Assembly (NCBI GenBank): GCA_028687335.1
Contig: JAQUAI010000001.1
Coordinates: forward strand, 124,001 to 188,000
Origin: Gallionella sp.
Lineage (GTDB): Bacteria; Pseudomonadota; Gammaproteobacteria; Burkholderiales; Gallionellaceae
Direction of reading: 5' to 3'
Length of the DNA stretch: 64,000 nt
The first letter of the stretch is position 1, and each line of letters starts with the position of its first letter. Shown here one piece after another: positions 46,983 through 55,509 of this stretch. The position numbers and the translations under genes were made by a program. The notes under the pieces are model-generated. The model worked only from the letters and a program-made list of their open reading frames with translations. It made no database searches and had not been told where the DNA came from.

Positions 46983-47046
46983 TGTAGGAGCGCAATTCAT
47001 TGCGCGATACAGGCCACAAAATCGCCCGATAAATCGAGCTCCTACA
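46983..47046. repeat. REP-like element (GTAGGAGC type)
   Basis: TGTAGGAGC (46983) and GCTCCTACA (47038-47046) bound a unit containing the inner hairpin GCGCAATTCATTGCGC. This is the form of the REP elements known from Pseudomonas and relatives. Confidence 0.8.
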
Positions 47047-47123
47047 GAGAGCTGAATTTCATAATCGGTAATCTGGCTTAATCCGAGTTTGGTGTGGTTG
47101 GCTCGCTATTGATTCGGCATCAA

Positions 47124-47273
47124 TTATCCGTGATAGGTGACGTGACCAAGTTCCTCCCCCTTCAAGGGGGAGGTTAGGTGGGGGATGGGGCAACGGCCTG
47201 TATTTCACCCATCCCCACCCTAGCCCTCCCCTTGAAGGGGAGGGGGCAATCAAGGCTGTACATTCACGGATAA
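47124..47273. repeat. long nested palindromic element (about 150 bases)
   Basis: Perfect 10-base outer arms TTATCCGTGA / TCACGGATAA enclose a unit (47153-47247) of paired CTCCCCCTTCAAGGGGGAG-type palindromes, with the complementary halves GGTGGGGGATGGGG and CACCCATCCCCACC. Together with 46983-47046 it fills most of the 510-base gap between the hypothetical gene and the DISM diguanylate cyclase. Confidence 0.8.
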
Positions 47274-47366
47274 ATCGTACCGGATCAATAAGGACTCACG
47301 ACGGGGCTGCAACGCTGCCACCATGCAGCTACAATCAAACTCATTTCGTTTTCGAAACAGCCCGCT

Positions 47367-49223
47367 ATGCATAGGAACACTCGAAACTGGCATTCGCTAT
47401 TACTGCTCCTGTGCATGTTGCTACAGGTGCAAATATCCAGCGCTTTTGCGGCGGACAAAAATTTGGACGCGAGCCGCATGGAACAGATGCCGGTTGTGCT
47501 GAGCGAATATTTTTCTGTACTAGAAGACACCACCCAGACACTCACGCTGGCCGACGTGCAAAAGCCCGAAGTGGCCGCGCGTTTCAATACCGATCAAGCC
47601 CCAGCATCCGCTTTGAATTATGGGCTCACCGGCTCGGCTTACTGGCTGCGACTAACCTTGAGTAACACCAGTGATCAACCCCTTGAGCGGATGCTTGAGG
47701 TCGCCTATCCCATCCTCACCAGCATCCAATTCCACTATGCCGATGCGCAGGGTGGCTACCGCACGGTGGACACCGGCAATGCTTTGCCTTTCGCCACGCG
47801 CGCCTACAAAAATAGAGCTTATGTTTTTCCAGTGACACTGCCGGCGCGATCTGGGCAGGTCGTGTATCTGCGGCTTCAATCCACCACACCCATCATCGTT
47901 CCAGCCAACCTGTGGGAGCCGCAAGCTTTTCATACGCATGAGCGGAACGACTACATTGCGCAGTCATGGTATTTCGGCATGGCTACCGCCATGATCTTAT
48001 TCAACCTGCTGCTGTTCATTGCCCTGCGGGATGCCATCTACCTGTTCTATGTCAACTTCGCCTTCTGCACCGCGCTCGCTTTCTCTTCGGAATACGGCCT
48101 AGCAAAAGAATTCCTGTGGCCTGGGGCGACCCATTGGGCCATCATCTCCACTGGCATTCTGCTGTCGCTCTCAGTTGCGGCTGGCATAGCCTTCATGCGG
48201 CGCATGCTCGATACCGTCAAGCTCATTCCCAAGCTAGACAAGCTACTCAAGGCGTTGACCTATCTCTTCCTGATCATTCCCTTCAGCCTCGTTCTATCCA
48301 TCGAGACCTTCATCCGCCCAGCCGTCAGCCTCATCGTCGCAACGATACTGCTGATCTTTAGCGTGGGGCTGTACTGCTCATTCAAGCGCCAGCGTAGCGC
48401 CATCCTCTTCACCATCGCCTTCGCCATCTTACTTGCGGGTGCTGCCGCTATGGTTCTGCGAGGGCTGGGGTACTTGCCTACCAACGGTTTTACAGCTTAC
48501 GGCGTGCAACTGGGCTCTGCTATCGAAATGCTCTTACTGGCTTTTGCACTGGCCGACCGCTTTAACGTGATGCGCCGAGAAAAAGCCAAAGCACAAGAAG
48601 AAGCACTAAAGGCACAGCAACATCTGGTCGAACACCTGCAATCGCACGAACGCATCCTTGAAGACCGCGTAGCAGAACGCACCGGCGAATTAGAGATACT
48701 CAACCGCAAGCTTGAAGCGCTGAGCACGACAGATGGCCTGACCGGCATCGCCAACCGACGCCGCTTCGACCAAGTGCTAGAAAGCGAATGGAATCGCGCC
48801 GCGCGATCAGGGCAACCGCTGGCGCTCGCACTCATCGATGTGGACTGGTTCAAAAAATTTAACGACCACTACGGCCATCAAGCGGGTGATGACTGCCTAC
48901 GTCACGTTGCGGATGTGCTTGCCGCTAGCGTGTGCCGCACCAGCGATCTAGTCGCGCGCTATGGCGGCGAAGAATTCGCCTTCATCGCCCCCGCCACAGA
49001 TGCAGACAGCGCCCTCACCATGGCACGCAAGATTTGCGAAGCACTCCATGCGCGGGGCTTACCCCATGAGAAATCAGACTTCGGCTGCTTATCCGCAAGC
49101 ATCGGAGTTGCAGTCATGATCCCCAAAGAAACCGACAAAGCAGACGTTCTGTTAAAAGCCGCCGACGCCGCACTCTACCGAGCAAAAGAGCAAGGCAGAA
49201 ACAAAGCAGTGCTTGCGGAATAA
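47367..49223 (+). CDS. 7TMR-DISM diguanylate cyclase
   Basis: The 618-residue protein makes c-di-GMP in response to an extracytoplasmic signal. The order is signal peptide (residues 1-28), periplasmic 7TMR-DISMED2 domain (about 40-175; GSAYWLRLTLSNTSDQPLER), seven membrane helices (about 190-395), a coiled coil (about 400-445, EKAKAQEEALKAQQHLVEHL) and a GGDEF domain (about 455-615). The active-site loop is GGEEF (near residue 533, in ARYGGEEFAFI), so the enzyme should be active. No RxxD inhibitory site is evident at the expected place. The carbohydrate-like binding fold suggests a small-molecule ligand. A terminator follows. Confidence 0.9.
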   Translation: MHRNTRNWHSLLLLLCMLLQVQISSAFAADKNLDASRMEQMPVVLSEYFSVLEDTTQTLTLADVQKPEVAARFNTDQAPASALNYGLTGSAYWLRLTLSNTSDQPLERMLEVAYPILTSIQFHYADAQGGYRTVDTGNALPFATRAYKNRAYVFPVTLPARSGQVVYLRLQSTTPIIVPANLWEPQAFHTHERNDYIAQSWYFGMATAMILFNLLLFIALRDAIYLFYVNFAFCTALAFSSEYGLAKEFLWPGATHWAIISTGILLSLSVAAGIAFMRRMLDTVKLIPKLDKLLKALTYLFLIIPFSLVLSIETFIRPAVSLIVATILLIFSVGLYCSFKRQRSAILFTIAFAILLAGAAAMVLRGLGYLPTNGFTAYGVQLGSAIEMLLLAFALADRFNVMRREKAKAQEEALKAQQHLVEHLQSHERILEDRVAERTGELEILNRKLEALSTTDGLTGIANRRRFDQVLESEWNRAARSGQPLALALIDVDWFKKFNDHYGHQAGDDCLRHVADVLAASVCRTSDLVARYGGEEFAFIAPATDADSALTMARKICEALHARGLPHEKSDFGCLSASIGVAVMIPKETDKADVLLKAADAALYRAKEQGRNKAVLAE

Positions 49224-49271
49224 AAGCAACAGCACCAAGGCATTGAGACGCGCGAGTGTGTTGCGTTACAG

Positions 49272-49299
49272 AAAAAAGCCCGGCGATGCTGGGCTTTTT
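49272..49299 (+). terminator. rho-independent terminator after the DISM diguanylate cyclase
   Basis: AAAAAAGCCCGGCGATGCTG then GGCTTTTT forms a stem with one mismatch and ends in a T run. Confidence 0.88.
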
Positions 49300-49360
49300 G
49301 TTGGGGAGTATTTCACCGCTGCGGGGGCATTGTCGAAGGGCTCTGGTTGCGTAGCTGGTG

Positions 49361-49385
49361 GTTCGACAAGCTCACCACGAACGGT
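49361..49385. repeat. half palindrome of the TTCGTGGTGAG repeat family
   Basis: GTTCGACAAGCTCACCACGA followed by ACGGT is the inverted form of the motif opening the clpB-leader repeat (TCCGTTCGTGGTGAG). The region 49300-49448 otherwise shows nothing coding. Confidence 0.6.
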
Positions 49386-49448
49386 TAAGTGAACAGTATT
49401 GGGGCTATCCCAGATTATTCGATTCAAACTTCTGAGTTTTTGTGTAGC

Positions 49449-49736
49449 TCAGCTATGTCGAATTTCCGCATGCAAATTCACGCCTAGTGCCCGAACCACT
49501 TTCATTACCGTTTCGTAACGCGGTTTAGCCCCGGGAGAAAGCGCTTTGTACAAACTTTCGCGCCCCAAGCCGGAATCTTTTGCCAGCTGCGTCATGCCTC
49601 GTGCACGCGCCACCGCCTTTACCGCCATCAGAAAAGCATCAGGATCGGGTTCTTCAAGCGCGGCGGTTAAATAGGCTGCAATCGTTTCCTCGTTGTCGAG
49701 ATAATCAGCCACGTCAAATGTGGTGAAATTGGTCAT
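49449..49736 (-). CDS. HigA-like antitoxin (addiction module antidote)
   Basis: The 95-residue protein begins with the family's TFDVADYLDNEETIAAYLTA. It then has an Xre-type helix-turn-helix (GMTQLAKDSGLGRESLYKAL, residues about 48-67), matching the putative addiction module antidote family. It should bind the toxin and its own promoter. Its start overlaps the toxin gene stop by four bases, the usual toxin-first order of HigBA-type pairs. Its toxin partner is broken, so it may be an orphan antitoxin. Confidence 0.87.
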   Translation of the reverse strand: MTNFTTFDVADYLDNEETIAAYLTAALEEPDPDAFLMAVKAVARARGMTQLAKDSGLGRESLYKALSPGAKPRYETVMKVVRALGVNLHAEIRHS

Positions 49737-50041
49737 GATATTTTGTCCTCGGGTAATGTGTTTGCCATCTCGATGGCGCGTTTGATGTCGCGTTTCTGTG
49801 TCGATTTATCGCCGCCCACCAGCAGTAGGTAAACGACATTTCCTCGCCGAGTGAAATACACCCTGTAACCCGGCCCAAAGTGAATCCGCATTTCAGAGAC
49901 CCCCGCGCCGACGGATTCGCAGTCTCCGAAATTCCCCCGTGCCGCACGATCAAGACGCAAAGCGATTTGGGCTTTTCCAATCCGGTCTTTCAAACCGGCC
50001 AACTAAGTATCGAATTCGTCAGATTTCTGGACGATGTTCAT
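49733..50041 (-). pseudogene. HigB/RelE-like toxin gene with a nonsense codon
   Basis: From ATG 50041 the frame reads MNIVQKSDEFDT, then TAG (50005-50003), then LAGLKDRIGKAQIALRLDRA and on to the family's VYLLLVGGDKSTQKRDIKRA. Addiction-module killer proteins of this family have Trp at the stop position (DTWLAGLKDR), so a single TGG to TAG change explains it. The rest of the frame is intact to the normal C-terminus. A product started at the TTG directly after the stop would lack the first strand. The toxin is therefore probably silent unless the codon is read through. Confidence 0.85.
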
Positions 50042-50382
50042 GGCGAGAGCGTATTCGCTTGGATACAAAAGTCAAGGCATTGCATTGCCGTAGACTGGTG
50101 GTGATTGTCAGCCGCCACATTGCCGCGATCAGTTAGCAGCTCAACCTGCTTGCTGTTTGCATTGACGATAGTATCCAGTCGCCAGTCTTTCACCTCCTGC
50201 ACCACAATGCCCTGATTCGGATGCAACACCACAAAATCAGGACGCCTGCCGAAAGGCCCGACCGGAATGTTGTGCCACACCCAAGCGTTGTCTTCGAGGC
50301 AATCTTTCAGGCGTTCAGCGAGACGCAACTCGCCGCGTGCATCGGAGCGGGCAGAACCGAGGGAGGGGATTAGGGTGGCCAT
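50038..50382 (-). pseudogene. truncated NERD-domain protein
   Basis: The 114-residue frame starts like NERD (nuclease-related) proteins: LIPSLGSARSDARGELRLAE, then PDFVVLHPNQGIVVQEVKDW with the Asp and the Glu-x-Lys of the nuclease-like core (near residues 49-68). Full-length relatives continue for several hundred residues, often with a helicase domain. Here the family match fades after LLTDRGNV, and the frame ends at the first bases of the toxin gene. It looks like a 5' fragment left by a deletion that joined it to the toxin-antitoxin pair. Confidence 0.65.
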
Positions 50383-50592
50383 GGGGTGGGGTAGTGGTTA
50401 AGTGGCGGGTAAAAAATCGAAAGGGGGCAGGCTCTTTTTGTTTTCAGATGCATCGTGATTTGCATTACGTAAGTGGTTTTCAAAAATCAATTCGACCCGT
50501 TGATTGCGTTGATACGAGTAGGGTGATCTCTAATGATTTTACTTTTGAGAGCAGGTGGAACTATTACGATGCAGCCCCTTGATCACTCACCG

Positions 50593-51327
50593 CTAGCCCA
50601 CATTCACCAGAATCGGTTTAGTCAGCGCTGACAGCGCCACACGCTGCTTGCCTTCAGCATCGAAGTTATCCGGCGACAGCCAAGTCTGAAACGCCTGATC
50701 AAGCGCGGGCCATTCTTTATCGATGGCGGCAAACCAGGCGGTGTCGCGGTTGCGTCCTTTGATGACCGTGGCTTGGCGAAACACGCCTTCAAACGACAAG
50801 CCAAGACGTAGTGCCGCAACGCGCGAGGGCATGTTCAGCGCATTGCATTTCCATTCGTAACGGCGATAGCCCAGCGCAAAAGCCTCCTTCATCATGAGAT
50901 ACATGCTCTCGGTGGCGATTGGTGTGCGCTGCATCAACGGCGAAAAATTCAGGTGGCCGACCTCGATAGAACCGCTGGCCGGATCGATGCGCAAAAAGCT
51001 AGCAACGCCCACAGCCTTGCCAGTGGCATTGCTGACGATGGCGAAGAACAACGGGTCTGTGGTGTTGCTGAATCGCTCTACCCAACTGCGATACGCATCA
51101 AGAGAATCGAACGGCCCATAGGGCAGGTAAGACCAGTTCCGTCCCTCGGCATCCAGTGCATTGCCTGCATACAGATCCGCAGCATGGCGCGCCGCATCAA
51201 GTGGCTCCAGTCGGCAATAGCAGCCAGTCATCACCTTGTGTGACGGGCGCGCTGCCGCTTGCCAGTTGGGAACGGCATCACCGATAACTTGGCCGAGAGA
51301 ATTCTGGTTGGGGTGTGTGTGGTTCAT
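50593..51327 (-). CDS. GNAT family N-acetyltransferase (RimL-like)
   Basis: The 244-residue protein shows the RimJ/RimL-type acetyltransferase pattern: RLEPLDAARHAADLYAGNAL, FFAIVSNATGKAVGVASFLR, SIEVGHLNFSPLMQRTPIAT with the acetyl-CoA loop, EAFALGYRRYEWKCNALN and SRVAALRLGLSFEGVFRQA. Such enzymes acetylate protein N-termini or small amines. The target is not predictable. It lies upstream of no obvious partner; the apeB-like gene behind it is on the same strand. Confidence 0.87.
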   Translation of the reverse strand: MNHTHPNQNSLGQVIGDAVPNWQAAARPSHKVMTGCYCRLEPLDAARHAADLYAGNALDAEGRNWSYLPYGPFDSLDAYRSWVERFSNTTDPLFFAIVSNATGKAVGVASFLRIDPASGSIEVGHLNFSPLMQRTPIATESMYLMMKEAFALGYRRYEWKCNALNMPSRVAALRLGLSFEGVFRQATVIKGRNRDTAWFAAIDKEWPALDQAFQTWLSPDNFDAEGKQRVALSALTKPILVNVG

Positions 51328-51376
51328 GGTGTAAGCGGTTTGTAGTGTTCAGGTTTGGTTTGGTTTCTTCATTTAT

Positions 51377-52678
51377 TCAGCTGCCGAACGCCGCCTGCAT
51401 CACCTTGATCATGTAGCTCACATCCTGCACGCCCGCGCTCTCACGCAGGCTGTGCATGGCCCACATCGGTGAGCCGACATCCACGCTGGCGATGCCTAGG
51501 CTGGCCGCGACGATGGGGCCGATGGTGCTGCCGCAGCCGAGATCGGTACGGTGGGTGTAGTTCTGGCAGGGCACGCCGGCACTTTCGCACAGCGTGATGA
51601 AACGCGCGGCGGTATCCGCGTTGGTGCTGTAGCGCTGGTTGGCATTGGTCTTGATCACCGGGCCGGCATTCACCAGCACGCGGTGATTGGGTTCGTAGGC
51701 ATTGGGGAAATTGGGCTGGTAAGCGTGCGCCATGTCCGCGCTGATGAAGAAGCTGTGGGCCGCCGCGCAATGCTGCTGTTCCTCATCCAGCCCCAGGCAC
51801 AACGAGATGCGCGCGATCACGTCACCGGCAAAACTGCCGCCCGCGCCCGCAGCGCTTTCGCTGCCCACTTCCTCATGGTCGAAAAAGGCTGCAATGCAGG
51901 TGGCTGCCGGGGTTGCCGTGGCGAGCAGGGCAGTGAGCGCGGCGTGGCAAGAGGCCAGATTGTCCAGCTGGCTGCTGGCGATGAATTCCTGCTCCGCTCC
52001 CCAGAACACACCCGGCTGGGTGTCGGTCACGGCAAGCTCGTAAGTGAGGATGTCTGCCGCCTGCACCTGCAACGCATCCGCCAGCAGCTTGAGGAATCGC
52101 TCACCGGCGGCAAGTTGGCCATCGGTCATGCCAAGCAGCAACGGCAACTCGGTCTGCTTGTTCAGCTTGAGGCCTTGCTCGTTCACATCACGGTTCATGT
52201 GGATGGCGAGGTTGGGCAGGCGCAGCAGCGGCTGATCGAAATCGACCAAACGTGTTTCAAAACCCTGCGCCGTGCGCACATTCACGCGACCAGCCAAGCC
52301 CAGATCGCGGTCGGTAAAGGTCGCCAGTATCGGCCCGCCGTATACCTCAACCCCCAATCTCACCACGCCGTCAGTGGCCTGTGCCGCATTCGTCTTGAGG
52401 CGCAAGCCGGGTGAATCAGTGTGCGCACCTATCATGCGCAAGCCGGTATCCGCCAAAGGCTGCTGCCCAATTCGAAAAGCGATCAGCGATTCACCGCGCA
52501 CCACGTAATAGCCGCAGCCAGCTTCCAGCTTCCAGCGCAGCTTCTCCTGTAGCGGCACAAACCCCTGCGCCTGCAAACGTTGCGTGATGGACTGCACGGC
52601 ATGCCACGGGCTGGGGCTGGCGTCGATGAAATTCAGCAGATCTTGCGCGTAGGCGCGGTCTTCAGGCGTGATGGGCAT
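51377..52678 (-). CDS. apeB: M18 family aminopeptidase
   Basis: This cytoplasmic zinc aminopeptidase removes N-terminal, often acidic, residues. Metal-site blocks are GAHTDSPGLRLK (near residues 86-97), DHEEVGSESAAGAGG (near 267) and ADMAHAYQPNFPNAYEP (near 315), with a last His in the C-terminal HSLRESAG block. At 433 residues it matches the family. ATG 52678 is preferred to the TTG six codons upstream. Confidence 0.93.
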   Translation of the reverse strand: MPITPEDRAYAQDLLNFIDASPSPWHAVQSITQRLQAQGFVPLQEKLRWKLEAGCGYYVVRGESLIAFRIGQQPLADTGLRMIGAHTDSPGLRLKTNAAQATDGVVRLGVEVYGGPILATFTDRDLGLAGRVNVRTAQGFETRLVDFDQPLLRLPNLAIHMNRDVNEQGLKLNKQTELPLLLGMTDGQLAAGERFLKLLADALQVQAADILTYELAVTDTQPGVFWGAEQEFIASSQLDNLASCHAALTALLATATPAATCIAAFFDHEEVGSESAAGAGGSFAGDVIARISLCLGLDEEQQHCAAAHSFFISADMAHAYQPNFPNAYEPNHRVLVNAGPVIKTNANQRYSTNADTAARFITLCESAGVPCQNYTHRTDLGCGSTIGPIVAASLGIASVDVGSPMWAMHSLRESAGVQDVSYMIKVMQAAFGS

Positions 52679-52803
52679 AGTGCTTTCTTGGGGCAATGTG
52701 GACAGACGGGCGCAGTACGAAACTGCTTTGCGGGAAGAATTATAGAGGACAGCGTTGGGCTTGGTTCAGGCAATACCTGCTACTAAGAGACGGGCAGGGG
52801 TGA

Positions 52804-52936
52804 TGTGGGAGCGGGAAGGTACCGGAGCGATATTTCTTTTAAATATCTCAGCCGACTTCAAAAATGATTCGACTCAGGTACCTTTGGTTCTAGCTTCAGC
52901 TGCGAAAGCGCTTTCTCGGCTGAAGTCGCTTCCACA
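52804..52936. repeat. REP-like element (TGTGGGAGCG type)
   Basis: TGTGGGAGCG (52804-52813) and CGCTTCCACA (52927-52936) are the outer arms. An inner hairpin CTTCAGCTGCGAAAGCGCTT then TCTCGGCTGAAG fills the right half. It occupies most of the gap between apeB and the DUF4143 ATPase gene. Confidence 0.75.
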
Positions 52937-52957
52937 GTAAGTCTGCCGTAGTTTCGG

Positions 52958-54133
52958 CTAATGCGTTGCGGATTCCACTGATTGCGCCAACGCCTGCCAA
53001 CCAACCACCTGGCAGCCTTCGCGCACATACTGCCCATCACCACCATAAACAATGCCCGGTGGTAATGCGGCATCGCCGAACAAAGCCGACAACTTTCGCA
53101 ACGCTGTCGTCCAATCGTTGCTGAAGGTCGCGCCGGATTTGATTTCCACCGGCATGAACTGATTGCCCTGCGGGATCAGCAGATCAACCTCGTGCCCCAC
53201 GTTGTCCCGCCAAAAATACAGCTCGGCAACCTGGCCGGCATTGAACTGGCGCTTCACCCACTCTGACACCACCAGCGTTTCAAACAACGCACCACGCGAG
53301 GCATGGGTGGCCAGCGAATCAGCATCGCGTATGCCCAGCAAATACGCCATCAAACCGGTATCAAGAAAATACAGCTTGGGCATCTTCACCAGCCGCTTGC
53401 CGAAATTCTGGTGATGGGGACGCAACAGATAAACGATATAACTCGCCTCCAGTACCGTCATCCACTCCCGCGCCGTCACATGAGAAATACCGCAATCCGC
53501 CGCCAGCGCAGAAAGATTGAGCAACTGCCCCGAGCGAGCGGCACACATCTTGAGGAAACGTTGGAACAGAGACAGATCGCGAACCGCCAACAACTGCCGC
53601 ACATCTCTTTCCAGATAAGTCGATACGTAGTTGGGGAACCAGTCGCCGGGCGCAACCGGGCGGTCGTACAGCGGCGGATAACACCCTCGCAACATCGTTT
53701 CATCCAGTGTTGCGGGCAGTAAGCCGCCATCCTTCAACTCAGTCAATGCGAACGGCAACAACTGCAATAACCCCACCCGTCCTGCCAGCGACTGGCTGAT
53801 GTTCGACATCAAACCGAACTGTTGCGACCCCGTAAGAATGAACTCGCCCATCCGTTTGCGCGTATCCACCACGCCTTGCAGATAAGAAAACAAATCCGGG
53901 CAACGCTGCACCTCATCCAGAATCGCCCCCTGCGGAAACCGCGCCAGAAAACCGCGCGGATCGGAGTCGGCAAACGAACGCTCCTCCGGGTCTTCCAGCG
54001 AAACATAGGGCTTATCGGCAAACAGCGTGCGCGCCAACGTCGTCTTGCCGGATTGGCGCGGCCCCGTGATCGCCAGCACGGGGAAGCCCTGCGCCAGACG
54101 CAGGGCGGTGGAAAAAGCAGATCGGTTTAGCAT
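52958..54133 (-). CDS. AAA+ ATPase with DUF4143 domain
   Basis: The 391-residue protein has Walker A in ITGPRQSGKTTLARTLF (residues about 22-38), Walker B in GAILDEVQRCPDLFSYLQGV (near 69-88) and sensor 1 in ILTGSQQF. The C-terminal DUF4143 (about 200-340) has a winged-helix part (LAADCGISHVTAREWMTVLE) and a PD-(D/E)xK-like core (HEVDLLIPQGNQFMPVEIKS). The family is widespread in accessory DNA, but its role is not established. A 27-base palindrome directly before the start may be an operator. Confidence 0.85.
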   Translation of the reverse strand: MLNRSAFSTALRLAQGFPVLAITGPRQSGKTTLARTLFADKPYVSLEDPEERSFADSDPRGFLARFPQGAILDEVQRCPDLFSYLQGVVDTRKRMGEFILTGSQQFGLMSNISQSLAGRVGLLQLLPFALTELKDGGLLPATLDETMLRGCYPPLYDRPVAPGDWFPNYVSTYLERDVRQLLAVRDLSLFQRFLKMCAARSGQLLNLSALAADCGISHVTAREWMTVLEASYIVYLLRPHHQNFGKRLVKMPKLYFLDTGLMAYLLGIRDADSLATHASRGALFETLVVSEWVKRQFNAGQVAELYFWRDNVGHEVDLLIPQGNQFMPVEIKSGATFSNDWTTALRKLSALFGDAALPPGIVYGGDGQYVREGCQVVGWQALAQSVESATH

Positions 54134-54138
54134 ATTTA

Positions 54139-54165
54139 CAATTTGAAAGTTGAAACTTCAAATTG
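54139..54165. promoter_or_regulatory. palindrome upstream of the ATPase gene, possible operator
   Basis: CAATTTGAA (54139-54147) and TTCAAATTG (54157-54165) are perfect inverted 9-mers, 5 bases upstream of the ATPase start codon. Binding of a dimeric regulator here would block translation or transcription start. Confidence 0.45.
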
Positions 54166-54465
54166 CATAGTAAGGGAAAGCGGGGTGGAGGGGAAGGGGT
54201 ATGCCGTTAAAGCTATTGGGAGGCAGCCCCCTTTAGTTGATGAACGAAACCGTGGGCAGTCCCCGGTTACCTTGCTTAAGGCGGCTTGAGGACTGGAAAA
54301 CAACTCGACCCAGGCCCCTTTGATTGGACGCGGGTGATGGCTGTTGCGGTGCAGGGCTTTCAGGCGTACTTCGACGTCCTGATATTGGTGCTCAATATAA
54401 TTGGTTATGGCGAAGACCGGCGCGATCTGTGCACCGCGCTCGGCGGGGGGGCATTTAGTACACTG
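54166..54465. other. intergenic region, no confident gene
   Basis: On the minus strand a frame stays open through most of this stretch (for example APVFAITNYIEHQYQDVEVR, then LKALHRNSHHPRPIKGAW). It has no plausible start codon or ribosome site and I recognise no family. It may be a fragment of a lost gene. Confidence 0.3.
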
Positions 54466-54498
54466 AAAAGAAGAAGCCCGGCGATGCCGGGCTTCTTC
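54466..54498 (-). terminator. terminator of the methyltransferase-GHKL operon
   Basis: The perfect 13-bp stem GAAGAAGCCCGGC / GCCGGGCTTCTTC (54470-54482 and 54486-54498) is followed on the minus strand by a T-rich CTTTTC. It stands 43 bases after the last gene of the operon. Confidence 0.8.
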
Positions 54499-54540
54499 AA
54501 TGGAAGGTGTTTCGATGCTGATTCCGTTAGCTCAGGATTA

Positions 54541-55509
54541 CTACCCCTCTAGAACTGCAAAATTCGGGAGATATCGATACAGTGATACAAAATGGTTTGC
54601 ATCGCTTAGCGGGATGTTACCAATTTGAAGATTGTCCCCCTCTTGCAGCGGAAGCTGGCTCTCTAGTTTCTTCAGCTCCCGAACAGTGAGTTTAGGTACA
54701 TTGATTCGAATAGGCGTAGCCTCATTTGGGAGAAAATCTAGCGTTTCAAAATGGCACTGCGCTAACAAATGCTCCTCTTCTGGAGAGTAAAATACACCGA
54801 CAAGCGTAGTCATTTTTGCACCGTCTTCGTATTCAATTTCGCAGATCTGCTTAAACTTCATTTGATTTTCATGGCTTCCGGAATTACGGGCAGCTAGTCC
54901 AGCTTCAATTTCCTGCAACAAAATCTTGCGACTGAGCTGTCCAAGTCTCCATGAATACAAATCTACCTCAACTGTTTCATGAGGAACTCTCTCTCGCCCA
55001 AATAGATTTATAAAACGGTCCAATGCATTGGGTGAGCCGGGTTGGTTATCTACTTTGGCTTCCGCTACTTGCGGTGCTGTTGAGCACTGCACAGAAATGG
55101 TAAGGACGGTACCGGATTTCGCCCTGCTGGCGACAGTCTGCATATCGTGAAGCATCTCAAGAGAAAGCGTATCGTCATAATCTAACCAAAGCAAATGATG
55201 TTTCGTCCAATCTAGCTTCGGCAGGGCATCTTTTGAGTGGCTAAAAATTACTGGTATGCGAAACGGCTTATTTTCTTCGATTCGATTTTCGGCAGTTACA
55301 GCTTGCTCAATGGAAATCATATCTTTGATTCCGAGTGCTCGGTGAAACAAAGAAAAATCTGAAAACCAAATTGAGCCAAAGCCAACATACACATAGTTTT
55401 CGATACGACAAAATGGCGTCACCCTGCGGTAAAGTTCGCAAAGCATCCTGCGTTCAGCATGTTTTGCGGGACGCAATGAGTAGTCGATACGCTTGAAGCT
55501 GGCGCTCAT
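54541..55509 (-). CDS. uncharacterised Rossmann-like protein, third gene of a putative defence operon
   Basis: I do not recognise this 322-residue protein as a named family. It begins SLRPAKHAERRMLCELYRRV. A stretch YVGFGSIWFSDFSLFHRAL, then KDMISIEQ (residues about 40-70), resembles SAM-binding motif I and the acidic end of strand 2 in Rossmann methyltransferases. LLWLDYDDTLSLEML (near 106) could be the motif IV strand. The C-terminal 100 residues are different and mixed. It overlaps the GHKL ATPase gene by four bases and ends the operon before a terminator. Base composition is low GC like its two partners. A methyltransferase-like fold is inference; no nuclease motif is visible. Confidence 0.6.
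   Translation of the reverse strand: MSASFKRIDYSLRPAKHAERRMLCELYRRVTPFCRIENYVYVGFGSIWFSDFSLFHRALGIKDMISIEQAVTAENRIEENKPFRIPVIFSHSKDALPKLDWTKHHLLWLDYDDTLSLEMLHDMQTVASRAKSGTVLTISVQCSTAPQVAEAKVDNQPGSPNALDRFINLFGRERVPHETVEVDLYSWRLGQLSRKILLQEIEAGLAARNSGSHENQMKFKQICEIEYEDGAKMTTLVGVFYSPEEEHLLAQCHFETLDFLPNEATPIRINVPKLTVRELKKLESQLPLQEGDNLQIGNIPLSDANHFVSLYRYLPNFAVLEG

Noticed and set aside
50337-50582. Plus-strand frame between the NERD fragment and the GNAT gene
   Set aside because: No ribosome site, no family, and it runs into the antisense of the NERD start. The 210-base gap otherwise shows nothing.
54166-54450. Minus-strand open frame of about 95 codons before the ATPase gene
   Set aside because: It lacks a start and ribosome site and I recognise no family; kept only as a possible gene relic.
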